The notes below the pieces were generated by a model. It worked only from the letters and a program-made list of their open reading frames with translations, had not been told where the DNA came from and did no database searches. The translations under genes and the position numbers were made by a program. From assembly GCF_025766255.1 (NCBI RefSeq), contig NW_026516666.1, forward strand, positions 310,001-374,000: a stretch of DNA of 64,000 nucleotides, given 5' to 3'. Each line of letters begins with the position of its first letter. Position 1 is the stretch's first letter. Below, piece after piece: positions 20,898 to 33,041 of this stretch. This stretch comes from Zychaea mexicana (Eukaryota > Mucoromycota > Mucoromycetes > Mucorales > Lichtheimiaceae).

Positions 20898-22871
20898 ATG
20901 CAACAGCAACAGCCCGATGTGCATGATACACTTGATGTCAATAGTGCAGCCACTGTTTCTGCCACAGCCAACCAAGTAAAGACGCAGCAACGACGAGCAA
21001 CTGCGCACATACCCAACCACGACGACCACATTCCTGACGTACTCAATTATCTCTGTAAGGCGCAGTATTACACACACACACACATCTCTCCCTCGGATTC
21101 AACCAAACATGGATTATACAAACATAATAGAGAGCTAATCTGTTATTGTTCTCTATTTTGGAACAAAAGCCAAAGCACGAGTCAAATGGAGACACAACAG
21201 CGATACGATCCTTATTGTGACCAAAGCCAAAGATCATCGGCTGTTGCGTTACACCCGCTGTTTGGCCGAATGGCTGATCGCAACCCCTCGCTTTGGCAAA
21301 CAGCATCCATTCACCGTGTAAGCTCGGGATTCATATGTAGCATGCACCTTGAAAATGGCTAAAATACAATGAAAGCTATGTAGACGGCCATCTCCAAGAC
21401 GCCAAGAGTTTCCAATACCAGAAATTGTGCGAGAAAGATCCCATCTTTAAAGAGAAGCTAAAGTTCTGGACACCCCGACTATGCCATGAAAACCCCAGTT
21501 TGTTTCATTTAATCATCACAGTAAGTTACTATACATCTTCTATGGACATATGCAACGTTCTACTATGTAGCAGGATCTAACGTAACAATGACGATGCGGG
21601 TTTTTTATTAGCTCGGTGGCGACGGTACAGTACTATTTACGTCATGGCTTTTCCAGACCGTTGTTCCGCCTGTCATGTCCATCCATCTCGGCTCGTTGAA
21701 CTTTCTTGCGCCATTCCCATACACCAGCCATCGAGAAGCGCTTGACGAACTATTCGAAGGGGAAGGGTTCCGGAACACGGTCCGGATGCGCTTGTCATGC
21801 ACCGTCTATCGCCATCAAGCGGACAAGCCAGACACATCCCATGAAAGCGTTTCCGAAGAAAAACGAACGAGTGTCATGGAGACAGCGTGGATGAAGAAGC
21901 AACTGCTCCATGAAGCGAAGCGTATATCGGAGGCGGAGCGACAGTGCTTGAAAAAGGCCATCCCGTGTTATACAACCGTGCCGTTCGAGACATATGAGGT
22001 GCTCAATGAATTGGTGGTGGACCGTGGACCGAGTTCGTACATGTCTGTGCTTGAGTTGTTTGGAGACGAACGACACTTGACCACGGTGCAAGCGGATGGG
22101 TTGGTGATTGCCACACCCACGGGATCAACTGCTTACTCGGTAAATATCATGTGTGTCTCCCCATACTTCAAAAAAAGAAATGGGCTTTTGTATGGGTTGA
22201 GAGAGTAGAGTTACTGATAAAAGCGGCCGGTGTAGCTATCGGCACATGGATCGCTTACGCACCCGGATATCCGAGCCATCCTGGTGACACCTATTTGCCC
22301 ACACACATTAAGTTTTAGGCCAATGTTATTGCCAGAAACAATGTCGATTCGTGTTGTTGTCCCGTTCGGATCAAGCAGACCTGCCTATTGCAGCTTTGAT
22401 GGGCGTAACCGCGTGGAACTCAAACGTGAGTTTCTCTCTGGATGAATTAAGATATAAAGAGAGAAACTGACTTATTTGATAATACATATAGCCGGGGATC
22501 ATATCAAAATCGCCATGTCACCGTATCCTTTGCCAACGGTGTGTCGTACTGAGTCCAGCAATGATTGGTTTTCATCCCTTCAAAGCTCGCTCCAATGGAA
22601 CGTTCGCCAACGACAAAAGTCATATGTGATCGTGGAGTCGGATCGCCAAGAAGGCAAAGCTGGAGACCATGAAAGACAGGAGGGTGAACCCAACAGTGGG
22701 CTCTTTGCATGCTTACAAAGTGACGACAAGCCGTCTTTAGCTTCTTTGGAACAAACCAGTGGCGAAGAAGAAGAAGAAGAAGAGGACGATGATAATCAAA
22801 CAGTAACGGCAGACGATGAAGAAGAATTAGGAGTGCCCATATGGACGGATGAAGAGATTCGGAATTGGTGA
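20898..22871 (+). CDS. NAD kinase
   Basis: Phosphorylates NAD to NADP. Six exons, 20898-21054, 21170-21317, 21376-21520, 21612-22139, 22236-22425 and 22492-22871, give 515 residues. Exon 2 opens SKARVKWRHNSDTILIVTKA. Exon 4 opens with the ATP-binding LGGDGTVLF (about residue 151) and ends ADGLVIATPTGSTAYS; exon 5 continues LSAHGSL..PDIRAILVTPICPHTLSFRP and SRPAYCSFDGRNRVEL; exon 6 begins GDHIKIAMSPYPLPTV. Most fungal kinases have Gly where this one has His in LSAHGSL. The N-terminus is Gln-rich and low complexity, and the C-terminus is Glu/Asp-rich (about 22765-22800), both outside the catalytic core. No mitochondrial presequence is evident, so a cytosolic Utr1-like role is more likely than Pos5-like, but this is inference. 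It is divergent from PEX11 and convergent with BFR1. Confidence 0.95.
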
Positions 22872-23076
22872 TAGTGACGAGATGTTATATCCTTTGCCCC
22901 CTTGTTGCCTTTAATATAGATGGTAATATATATAATGAATTGTACACACAAGAAAGAGTTGTTTTGTTATTTTGTGTCTATAGTGATACATTGAGTATGC
23001 CCAATTATAAAAACACTTTTGTTGTTATTTTCCCCTAAACTTGTCCAAAAATTATGCAGATAGAATGCTTGAAAAA

Positions 23077-24915
23077 TTACTGAGATTCAGTAGCAGGAGC
23101 AGCGGCTTCTTGTTCTGGTTCAGCAGCAGCAGCAGCAGCAGCATCAGTGGTGGTGGTGGTGGTGGTGGTGGTAGCAGGGGCAGCAGCCTTCTTTTCGGCA
23201 GCCTCAGCCTCAGCGTCAGCAAATTTCTTTTCCTCTTCCTCCTTCTTGAGCATAGCCTCAATCTTGGCCTGTGCCCGCTTCTTGTTCTCCTCGGTGACCT
23301 TGGGCTGATCAGCCAAGTACTGCTCCTTGCGTTCCTTGAGCTTTTCGAGCGTATCGGGGATATCCGAGACTTTGGTGGGTACGGTGACCTTGACTTCAAA
23401 GAAGCCTTCCATCGTAGACAATGGCAACTTGAGCGCATCTGCAGTCTTCTTTTCCTTGTTGTTTGCTGCTGGTACTGATGAAGCATTGCCACCCTTGCTA
23501 CCCTTCTTCTTCTTGCCACCGCCCACGAAATAGTCTTCCTCGCGGTCCGATTTCTTGACCAGTGCCACACCTTCGGGCATGTTGAGCTCACGACCACCGG
23601 GTAACGTAGCTTGTTGCTGCTGTTGCTGTGTTGTTGCTGCTGCTGCTGCTGCTGCATCACCACCCTCCTTGTTGCTGTTGTTTCCGCTCAAAAAGCTTTG
23701 CAAAAAGTTGGACAGGTTGTCGCACAGTGTGATTTCATGTTCGAATGCAGGCAGTGCAGCCAATTCGAGTTCCTTTTGAGCAGCCTCTTGACGCTTCTCC
23801 TGTTCCATCTGTTGCTTGCGCAACTTTTCTTGCTCACGCTTGTAGTCGCGCAATTGACGGACAAACGTATAGTATTCGTCATTAGCCTTGCGGTGTTCGT
23901 CACGCATGGCGCGCAGTTGGTTGTATTCTTCGTCCAACAGTCCCTTGATCCGTGTTCGCTCGTCGTACAGTTTGTTACGGACTTCTCGTGCTTGGTTCTG
24001 ATCGGTTTGAATCGTCTTGAGCTCGGCATTTGCCTTTTCGTATTGCTCACTGTATTTCTTCGAGTCGCTGTCGTCAATGTTTTTCCGCAGTTCGTTATAG
24101 ATTGTGCGTTCTTTGTCAATAGCTTCTTGTTGTTCGTCCACTCCTTCCACTTGTGTACGGCTGCGCTTCAACAATGAGATTTCTTGCAACATCTAGAAAG
24201 AACCCATTCACGTGTTAACATCAATCTGCTAAACCTCTCCCCCCTTCACATATGTCTTTTTTTACCTTCTTTTCCTCGACAAGTCGTACACCACCTTCGA
24301 TTTTGCTTTCGAGTTCATTGATACGTTCATCCACCTCAGCAATAGTCTTGTAAGGAACCTTGGCTTGGAATGACTTGATGTTGTTGACCTAACGATAAAA
24401 ACACACCACATCAGTATCTTTGACGAACAAGGTCCGGACGGGAATGGTTTGATCCCCCCGTGTTAGGCCGCCGTCTTTTACCTTCTTACGGATCGAGTCG
24501 TTCAGTGCATCCAATTGTTCAAACACGGCTTGCTTGCCCTTTTTTATTTCGGCTTGCTTATCACGCAAGTCGGCAAGTTGAGCACGGAGCTCATCCCGAC
24601 GAGTGTTGTCTGATTTGCCAGGTAGCTTGTTGATTTTCTCCTTGACTGCATCCTAGGTAGCAAAATAAAATAAAAAACATTAAAAAGACGATTCTGAACA
24701 TTTCCCTCTTCCTCCTTGATTTGCCGCTGTTCATCTTTATATAAAGGATGATGATGCGTGCGTGGGTTTCTTTGTATTTTTACCTGCTGCTTCTTGAGCT
24801 TGTCAATGCGCGCGTTGAGTTCTTCCAGTGCCTTTTTATGTTCCTCTTCGTTTGGTTTCTTGACGTGAGAAGGAAGCTTGGGTGGGGCGGCAGCAACAGT
24901 AGGAGAGTCAGTCAT
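23077..24915 (-). CDS. BFR1: Nuclear segregation protein Bfr1
   Basis: In yeast Bfr1 is an mRNP- and ER-associated coiled-coil protein linked to brefeldin A resistance and ploidy. Four exons on the minus strand, 24784-24915, 24482-24652, 24266-24388 and 23077-24192, all joined in phase 0, give 513 residues. Family landmarks are the N-terminal HVKKPNEEEHKKALEELNARI, then DAVKEKINKLPG, the conserved VNNIKSFQAKVPYKT and FVRQLRDYKREQEKLRKQQ. Almost the entire protein is predicted coiled coil, rich in Glu, Lys, Gln and Arg. The C-terminal third becomes low complexity with Ala/Gln, Thr and Ala/Glu runs (about 23090-23200 and 23600-23660) and a KKKKGSKGG patch. Frames on the opposite strand are shadows of these repeats. 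Its 3' end faces that of NAD kinase 205 bp away. Confidence 0.94.
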
Positions 24916-25153
24916 GATGAGAGAAGAGAGAGCGGGGATGTACAGGTAACAAAAGGGACCGAATAAGAAAACAGTTGAGTTTATTTTTTTCTCTTCCTAC
25001 TCTCTTTCCGTCCGAAAAGAAAAGAGTGGAAGGTGATGGTATCACACAAAACGCCTATTTCGTACTCAGTTAGTGGAGGTGAACCTATTGAAGGAAGCCA
25101 CCTACGCTGAGCGGCGCCCAGCATATTCAGCAGCAACTGCTAAACACAACCTA

Positions 25154-25232
25154 CCCAGCCATTTTAATTTTTTCACGGACACGTGACCTAATCACTCTCG
25201 GACAATTGAATAGCCGGTAGAGAAACGCCAAC
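25154..25232 (+). repeat. Left terminal inverted repeat
   Basis: 79 bp starting CCCAGCC and ending AGAAACGCCAAC; reverse complement of 26161-26239 with three mismatches. Contains GGACACGTGACC, an E-box-like palindrome. Confidence 0.9.
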
Positions 25233-25294
25233 TTTATTTTTGCATTCTTTATAACAACTCGATTACCTCACATCGCAAGTCAACATCGTCGGTA

Positions 25295-25982
25295 ATGGAT
25301 ACTCAACATAAACACCAACCTCTTACTCAAGACAATCACGAGATGGATCGTATTATCCGTGATAATGTTCAGTTTTGCTCTATCTGCAAGTGTGAAAACC
25401 GGCCTGTTGAATTGTTTGTTGCCAAGACACGAAACTACAAAACGTGTAGATTGTGTCGTGAACGTCAGAGTGACGTCGGAAAACCCATTCCAGACCAATC
25501 GCTCGTAACGATGGAAGAAGTAGAGGCTATGATCCCGTCTCGTAGTGATTTTCCAAACGCAAACGACAATCTTGAAAGGGTACTCTCTCGATGTCTACGT
25601 TCAATTCGATGATCAGCTGTCGACAATGCCAGATCAGGAGTTTACTGCTGCAATCGTTGACCGCATTCAAACCATCGACGTTTACAATTACTACCATCTA
25701 CTTCGAACCGAACCCGGGAAGAAGTTTTCTTGGTCGTTTTTGCATAAGTGCTCTTAAGATTTCGATGCGCAACACCAAGTTCCTGATGGCGATCACGTGC
25801 GGTTGCATACGCGTATGGAGACATTCCTTTGTGAGGGTTATATCAAATTATTAGTCGACAAGCCCAATGGCTATTTCTATCTACATATCGAGCACACGCA
25901 TGGACATCAAGCTGCTCCAATTCAGGCAATGCGCGCTGTATTAACTTTTTTTTGCTTGCTTTATACTCTTAATTTCATATGA
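25295..25982 (+). pseudogene. Broken transposon protein with zinc-cluster N-terminus
   Basis: The frame opens at an ATG 62 bp inside the left inverted repeat. Residues about 29-51 hold a CSIC..CRLC pair of Cys-x2-Cys knuckles about 19 residues apart with KTCRLCRER, a pattern common in transposon-related proteins of Mucoromycota and Glomeromycota. A frameshift near 25580 moves the reading to another frame, which continues (YSLDVYVQFDDQ, LLRTEPGKKFSWSF) to an in-frame stop at 25755-25757. Beyond that stop the same frame still looks coding (FLCEGYIKLL, then HIEHTHGHQAAPI, a possible C..H.H zinc site) to 25982. Two lesions and no transposase core indicate an inactive, shortened gene. Confidence 0.6.
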
Positions 25983-26160
25983 TTACTTCTTGTCCTGACA
26001 AATTATCCAAAATACTCGATGTTTGGTGAGCAAAACAAAAGTAAGTATGCCGCGTAATAACCTGAATGTGTATAAATTATCCAGTAATTGAGAGTGCAAC
26101 ATAGACACCATGTAATACATAAGTAGAGATGATTGTTTTACGGCCGATCTGAAAAAAAAA

Positions 26161-26239
26161 GCTGGCGTTTCTCTACCGGCTATTTAATTGTCCGAGAGTG
26201 ATTAGGTCACGTGTCCGTGAAAAAATTAAAACGGCTGGG
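26161..26239 (-). repeat. Right terminal inverted repeat
   Basis: Reverse complement of 25154-25232 with three mismatches in 79 bp, ending GGCTGGG. Confidence 0.9.
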
Positions 26240-29200
26240 GCTTTATGCTGAACACAGCTGATATATATTGTGTTCCCAAAGGCATGATATCGACCTTCAA
26301 TTATACGTAGGAAGTTATATACATTTTCTGCAATATAACATTTGTTCAACAACATCGACAGTGTTACGACATCTAAAGAATACTTGATCCTGTTGTGAAC
26401 TAGTACAGAACAAAATGAGATGCCACCATTACTGTCAACAGCATTTATTAATCTCGCCAGGCGCTGAATATAAGCTTACATTTAACTTCTCCTAGCAAAC
26501 TTGTTGAGCTAGTCGCTTGTTATTGATTATAGATACTCACAAACCACGCAAACCAGGTTATTGCCGAGATTTACAGGATCACTCTAATCCTCTTGTTCGC
26601 AAGCCGCACATTCAAGTTTATTCTCTCTTTATTGATGTGAACCATGATCCCGCATCATGCGTGTAACTTGAAGGTCGTGTAATGCAATATTTGACGCCTC
26701 TTCCGTCTCGGGCATTATACTCTTGCTCCACATTGTATTCGGTACAGTCGTTCCTTGAGTGACACATTGACCTGGTATAGTATGTCTGATTGAGCAAACT
26801 TGGCACTTGAATCTGCTACCCAAGCTGCTATCGTACGTATCAGTGATGTGCTATGATATTTCCCTTTACGTGTGCCTTCCGTCAACGCGTATGTTAAAGT
26901 CTTGCAGCTGGTTTTGGTGCTATGTAGTATAGATTCAGAAACATGATGACGCTCTGACCTCAGAGAATTATTGCGTTTAGACCCAACCCATTCTCTATGT
27001 TCTATGTTCAATGTGCTGTTATCGTTGTCCTTATCATGCTCCAAATGAGTGCTGAAGGGAAGAGAAGGAGAGATAAAAGTGAAGGAGCACAACAATGAAA
27101 AGTAACGAAGAAAGAAAGATAAGCGAATACAGTCTATCATATACGCTGACAGTAATCATCAATGGGAATAAGACTTACTGTATTCATGTCGCTTATTACT
27201 AAATGATGCCTTTTCATATTCATTCCATGTAAAAGCCTTTAATATTGTCCATTTATTGTTTTCATGTATCCAACAGTAATAAGTTTAATTGCGCTGTTAA
27301 TTGACATAATGCATAATTATGATATAGTCAATGTTCATGAAAAACAATCACCAACTAGCTACATTTTACGGAGTGTATACATTACAATGACGGTGACTGG
27401 AGCACGAGAGACAAGCAAAAGGTGAGGATACAATGTTGTGATCCTTTCCCGGGCCTCCTTGATGCTTTTGGACCACTTTAAAGTTATTACCATAGATCGC
27501 CTCAATCATCCAGGTGCTGACTATGATGCAATATATCCAGAACCTGCTCCAGAGGATGCACTCCTCTGGTACTCGTCCTTACAGCATATTCTAAAGTGTC
27601 CTTCTTATTCTCAATATCCGTCTCCCTATTCTAACTAATGCCCCAACACCTTCATCATCGACTACAAACGTCCATAGTTTTTTTTTCACATATCTAATAA
27701 ACTTCTTTTTCTCAAATTACGGGGTATCCCTCATTTTCAATATCCTCCCCCACTGCAAGGAAGCGACCAGTTACGCAAGGTCGCCAAGTCCTCCATAAAT
27801 AATTAAATCATACATTTGAACTACGATGTCGCGATTGTGGTGCCATTTCTGCGCTTTCTTTTTTTTTGTCAACACCGATAATGTTCTGTATATTGAGATC
27901 AGGAGCGGCCTTTTTTTTAGCTTTCCATTAACAACACACAGTACTTGCGCCTCTTCACTCGCGAAGTTTAGCTGTACACACTCGTTAATTGCAATCTTGG
28001 CATGTCATACGGTAGACGGTTAATAATAGATTATGATGGAAACATCTCGAAAAGATGTTGCAGAAGACGAGGGATTGTATTTACCGGGCGTTGTTGCGAG
28101 CTGTAGCACCAATCTCCCGGGAAATACCAGCGGGTCTTTGTCATCATCAGCGTCGCGAACAAACAACCATTGTATCAATTGGCTCTGGTATGCAATAATT
28201 ACAATTTACTCTTTTCGTTCATAGTAGTAGATGCATATACAGAGTTTTTACATGACCTATGTCAGTCTACGGGCATTAGATCAGTTGAGATCGCGGTCGA
28301 TACCATTAGCCGTTTTACCAAGCAAGAGGAACGTACGGCTCGTACGATTGCTCTCCGCAACAAGCAATACCAGTAAATAAACTCATAATAGTATAGCCTT
28401 TCCTATTTTATCCATGATATTGATTGTGCTCAACCATTAAGCTACTTTTATTACCCAGAAACCAATCCATGACCGTCCAATTGAAATCATCAAAGAACAA
28501 TCAACGACGCTGCTGTAAAAGCAGCAATCACAAACAGTGAACGCGACGGATATCAGCACGGATGGCATGTCGCGTACGGTGAAGGCAACATGAAAGGTTG
28601 GGTAAGCGTCCCGATAGAAGTAAGTTAAAAGCTAAGCTGTACATGGACCTATCTCTGGCAATATCTACTAACGTATATATCGCGTAGCTTATGCTTTCCG
28701 GACCTTTTGTGCCGCTTTGGCTTGGCGTGCTCTTCTTGTCACACTACCTTTAATTATCTAACGTACCTGTCATAATCAAGGCGCCTTGGCAAACGTTGTG
28801 TGCAACAAAGTGTGGCTTGACTGTGTTCGCTTGAAGTGCACAACGAGGATTAAATCCATATGTAGCTTTAAACCTGGAAAGTGCATATGTAATAGCCATA
28901 TGGAGAACTTTATTGCCGTTGTTGTAGTGGTTGTGCTTAAGCATGAACCGGGGAGTGTATTGGAATGAATGCACCAATCTTCCAGTAGAGAGTTCCAGAT
29001 TGCATTGCTAGATCTAAGCAGTGCTACTGTCAAAGAACAAGAGTCAGGATATAGACGATTGTGGAAGTGCTGCACCACATTTTACATTGGTACGGTCTAA
29101 AGGCAGAACAGTGTTTTCCCAGGTTAGGTTCACTGCAGTTGGCGTGTAGTAGAAAAGTATGTGTGTGATGTAATCAACACGGAAAAGCAAAAGAGCGGGA

Positions 29201-29400
29201 TGGTTTCCTTAAAAGTGACGAGGCAGCTGACCCACACAGCAGCTGGCTGACATGCATTAACCATAAAGAACGAAAACTTTCTTTTTTGAAACTCTTTCCT
29301 TCTCTCTTTCTTTCTTATTTCTTTCCACACCACATCTCTTTCATCACTGATTATCTACGTATAAGAAACACGCACTTCTTCCATTTGAAAATAAAAAAGA
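26240..29400. other. Gene-poor stretch with unrecognised frames
   Basis: No gene is supported. Frames that look slightly coding but match nothing I recognise are the minus frame at 26715-27140 (basic, Ser-rich, starting inside a hydrophobic stretch), 27438-27638 on plus (with DHFKVITIDRLN, faintly like the start of a nucleotide-sugar epimerase), and 28033-28187 plus 28210-28376 on plus (with LHDLCQSTGIRSVEIAVDTI). The last pair cannot be joined in phase by the obvious intron GTATGC..TTCATAG, so decay is likely. A poly-T rich region lies at about 27840-27920. Confidence 0.35.
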
Positions 29401-29415
29401 AAACCAGCTGCTGCA

Positions 29416-30210
29416 ATGGACATGAAAAAACAGCCAGCAGAGCTATCATCAGCACCATCACCGCCGCCGGTCTTGCACTATAACCCGCCCTCCAATGATT
29501 CGCACACAAAACGATGGGCCTGGGTCGGCCGTTTCATCCTGTCCCTGGCTGCGCTTGCCTTTGTCATGCATTGCACCTCGTCCACTCGCTTGTCCCAGCT
29601 GTGGAAATCACACAACAGTCCCAAGGAACACCTGGTTCTACACACCGGCTTCCCAGCCATCGGCACGAACATGAACGGCCAACCGATTCTTCCCAAACAA
29701 GGTGCCGCCATTGCGTTTTCTCCAGGCGCCAGTGCTGTCAGTGCCCAGAAAGAAAGCTGGTGGGATCGGTTGTTCCCTTGGCGCCACGTCCATCTCAAGT
29801 CGGTCCAACTCGCTGTCCATTCATCATCATCATCATCAACAACAACGTCAGACCTCAAGGCCCGATTGGCAGTATGCACGTCAACCCATGACTCACTGTG
29901 GCAAAACATCCCCGATGCATCCCAGTGTGTTGCATCCACTTCATCGTTGTCTGTGTTGGACCCCATGGACGATCCAGGTGTGTTGGAATGGCATCCTTCC
30001 GAAGAACAAGAAGATGCCATCGTGCTGCGCAAAAAGAATGTCTACTGGCTCATTGTTCAGACGGAGCAAGACGAGTTCGATTGGGTCTATGCATTGCCGT
30101 CGGATGACTCCCTTGGCGACAATCGCGTGGCCTATGAAACACAGAATGGTTGGAAGTTGCAGCAGGACGAGCTTGTTCCAAGTGTAATGATCACCGTGAC
30201 TGATCATTAA
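29416..30210 (+). CDS. Single-pass membrane protein, unknown function
   Basis: A single-exon gene of 264 residues that I do not recognise. The N-terminus is Pro-rich and probably cytosolic (residues 1-33), followed by one hydrophobic segment at about 37-53 (GRFILSLAALAFVMHC) that would make it a type II membrane protein or signal-anchored protein. The lumenal part has a Trp-rich stretch (SWWDRLFPWRHVHLKSVQL, about 114-132), a Ser/Thr run at about 136-147 and an acidic C-terminal domain with DEFDWVYALPSDDSL. Two Cys (about 160 and 174) could form a disulfide. Upstream lies a strong pyrimidine-rich tract (about 29280-29340) typical of expressed genes in this window. The codon pattern and single clean frame over 795 bp make it a real gene. 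Confidence 0.85.
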   Translation: MDMKKQPAELSSAPSPPPVLHYNPPSNDSHTKRWAWVGRFILSLAALAFVMHCTSSTRLSQLWKSHNSPKEHLVLHTGFPAIGTNMNGQPILPKQGAAIAFSPGASAVSAQKESWWDRLFPWRHVHLKSVQLAVHSSSSSSTTTSDLKARLAVCTSTHDSLWQNIPDASQCVASTSSLSVLDPMDDPGVLEWHPSEEQEDAIVLRKKNVYWLIVQTEQDEFDWVYALPSDDSLGDNRVAYETQNGWKLQQDELVPSVMITVTDH

Positions 30211-33041
30211 TAGGAAGAACGATACCCCGTCACCCCACCTCTTCTCCACCTTTTTGCTTTTCTGACTCGTCGCTTCATCCACTACTGACGGATGGTGCAA
30301 CTCTAGTATAGCACATACACCATTTTTTTGTACCTTTTTCTCGTGCTCATATATATTATATAAATTGATTTCTTTTTTGACTCGCTTGTATCATCTATAT
30401 GGCCTGCATATGGAAGACTACGAAGTTTCTGTTTACTATGGCGTGTATAGGCAAACACCGTTTCCCATGCCAGCTGTTAATCTTTGTTTATGCAGGTCGT
30501 CATGGCGAAGACGAATTTAGCCCGAGAAGACTTGATCGTTACACAATCCATCAACGCCTCGGAAGTTCAGTTCCGATTTAGCTAGGTTTTGGCATCGTTT
30601 TTATTTCGCTTAAACTGACATCTATGAATGTCAAGAATAAAGAACCAACTTTTTTGAAGCAGTAAAGAAAGGAATATGCGAGTAGATCGGAGCCGTTGTG
30701 CTCAAATGTATGCTGTACTCTATATTATTATTATGTGTGCATCGGAAGACAACGGATGCTTGTCGTCTAGAATGTAACATACTTGTTTCAACAGCACAGC
30801 AGTCTTTTCTGCCTATGTCACAACAGACACAATTAGAAAAAAAGTCATCAACCACTTTATTTAAAGATTGAGCACGATCAGCGTTAGTTATACCTTTCTT
30901 CTCCACATACATTTTTTTACACGCGCATGTCAAGAGTACAGTATAGCATCGTATCGACACCGGGGTCCAGGTCTTATCGCCTCGCCCTTTCTACAATCGA
31001 TGTTCTCGTAAGGCTGTACCTATGCTTACTCAGAACCAAGAGATCCGTCATTCGCCTGTGACAAAATAGGTTGCAAAGCTCCCTCACCAGATCGAGTCAT
31101 AAACGGCCAAGAGTAAATACATAGATGCCGACTAAAAAGACTGTAATCCACTCTATTGCAAGCTATCAGAAGAGCAAGGCGATCTCTACATGTGCCATCA
31201 TATTTTGACTATCACAAGCTATTATTTATTTTCTTCTGACGACTGATGCTTTCGAAAATGCAACGTTGTTCACAATTAACGAACGGTTGTCGCTATTACA
31301 TGAAGCTAGTCTGAGGACATGTTTTTTTTTTTACCAGGGGGATAAGAAATAGTGTCAATGCGAAGTTTCATACTAAGCAAACAGCCTTTCTTTGATTCCG
31401 TATTGTAACATTGTTGTTGGCCTCCTCTCATATCCAATGCAAAGAAGAAGCATAAACGTGCGGATTATCTGTCTTTTTTTTATGCTCACATAAACTATCA
31501 GCTGCATTGATAATAGCCGAACCACATAGCGAGCACTGCTCAAATATTTTTTGAAACCTTACCAGCCAACCGATCCAACCGTCGAAATATTCCTCTAGAT
31601 GAAGACACAAAACAAGGAAAACGAGTCATCAAGTATCCTTGTCGCCTACTATAAATCTTTTCTAAGTGCTACGGAATCAAAAGTTAATACACAACGAAGC
31701 GTCATCTTCTAGCGTATATCGTACGAAACATAAGGCTTCTCCACCATCTTCAGCAAGTATAAAACCAAGACACTTTACGCATATCGTTTTTGAGCATACG
31801 AGACATTATACAAAATCGTTTGAAAGACAAACATTTTAGAAAAATTATTCTTTATGGTGCTATACTTTGATATCAATCGAATTACATTGACAATCTCGCC
31901 AACACTAGCGAACGACAGTGGTGAAAAGGGATCTAAATGAAATAGAACAAAGTTACATTTTTGAAGAACAATGAAGAAGATACAGTATTCGAGGCAATGA
32001 ACATCACCTAAACTCTTTCTTGCCGTGTGACTCTAACATAAATGAGACGCCTCTCCATGATTGAGACAGGAGTTACAGCTTTCGTTAACCGTTATTTTTC
32101 TCTATCGTACAATCCCGGAATTACATGAAAGAATCAACGCTATCACATACTAGCCTGGCCCAGCAGCCGAGATTCGCTCCTCCGTACACGAACCCTGTGT
32201 GTTTAAATAATCACATGGAGAAAACATCAACAATGGCCTAGCTATTACATGATTTATCCAAGCTTATCACCTACCCTCTGTAATGGGAAGGTAAATCTGA
32301 TTTACTCTATTGTTCCTTACTACTCCTACCCCTCGCCAGCTTTGCCACCGGCAGATCCTTAATAACTTCATATAATCTATTGTAGAGATAGAAGATGACT
32401 GGTCTTGAAGGAAAGACTCATGAACCCAGTAAAAGAAGGGTTGATTATCTAATAGTCCTTATGATTCTATCCACTTTTAAATGAACACACGGCGTGCTGT
32501 TTACAACCAAAATGTATACAGCCAAAGGCATCTATATGTGCATGAAGTATTTCCAGAGTATTTCTTTCACCACGACAAACAATTCATATACTCGTATGGG
32601 TACTGCAGTGGAAAAAATGATTCATTTCAAGGTATCCTCCACTATATAGAAATTTCCCATCTTGTGCAGACCGTAGAAAGAAGTATTTTAATTTAGACAG
32701 AAGGGACAGAGTTGATAAGGTCTTTACTTGTACTTGTCAAGGACGTGCTTTTGTCATCTTCGCACCTCCGGTCTTGAGACCCTCCGTTTTGCTTCGTGTC
32801 AAACGTATGGGACTTTTGGCTCATCGGCTCAATGGATTAAGGTTTCGATGGGTTATTATCAAAGAAAAACAAAATTTGTGGAGATCTTTTAAGCAAAACG
32901 AACTCAATACCGAGCCCTTTGTTATGATAATACTCGCATGTTTATATGTATAATTGTTCGAGAAAATGTACATTGTAGTGTATATAGAGCAAAAGTAAAT
33001 AGATACATGTATAGTAAAAAAAACAGTTTCCGTATATTTTC
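30211..33041. other. AT-rich intergenic stretch
   Basis: About 2.8 kb without a supported gene. Short frames, for example 32481-32696 on plus and 30631-30960 on minus, have no recognised domain. A short run at about 30500-30583 (LIVTQSINASEVQFRFS) could be an exon remnant but stands alone. No RNA gene or repeat recognised. Confidence 0.4.

Larger units (their letters stand above)
25154..26239. mobile_element. TIR DNA transposon, decayed (MULE-like)
   Basis: A 1086-bp element bounded by 79-bp terminal inverted repeats that differ at only three positions. It encloses remains of one gene (25295-25982). Long inverted repeats and a protein with a Cys-cluster followed by a C..G.I...H...H region suggest a Mutator-like element, but the transposase core with its acidic residues is not visible, so the class is inferred. 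I see no matching 8-10 bp target duplication directly outside the repeats. Confidence 0.82.

Noticed and set aside
27387..27638. Possible N-terminus of UDP-glucose 4-epimerase (MTVTGA, then DHFKVITIDRLN)
   Set aside because: The glycine motif is not kept, the frame must shift between the two pieces, and nothing downstream resembles an epimerase.
28033..28376. Two-exon gene with LHDLCQSTGIRSVEIAVDTI
   Set aside because: The obvious intron joins the exons in the wrong phase and no family is recognised, so it is mentioned only as a relic in the gap entry.
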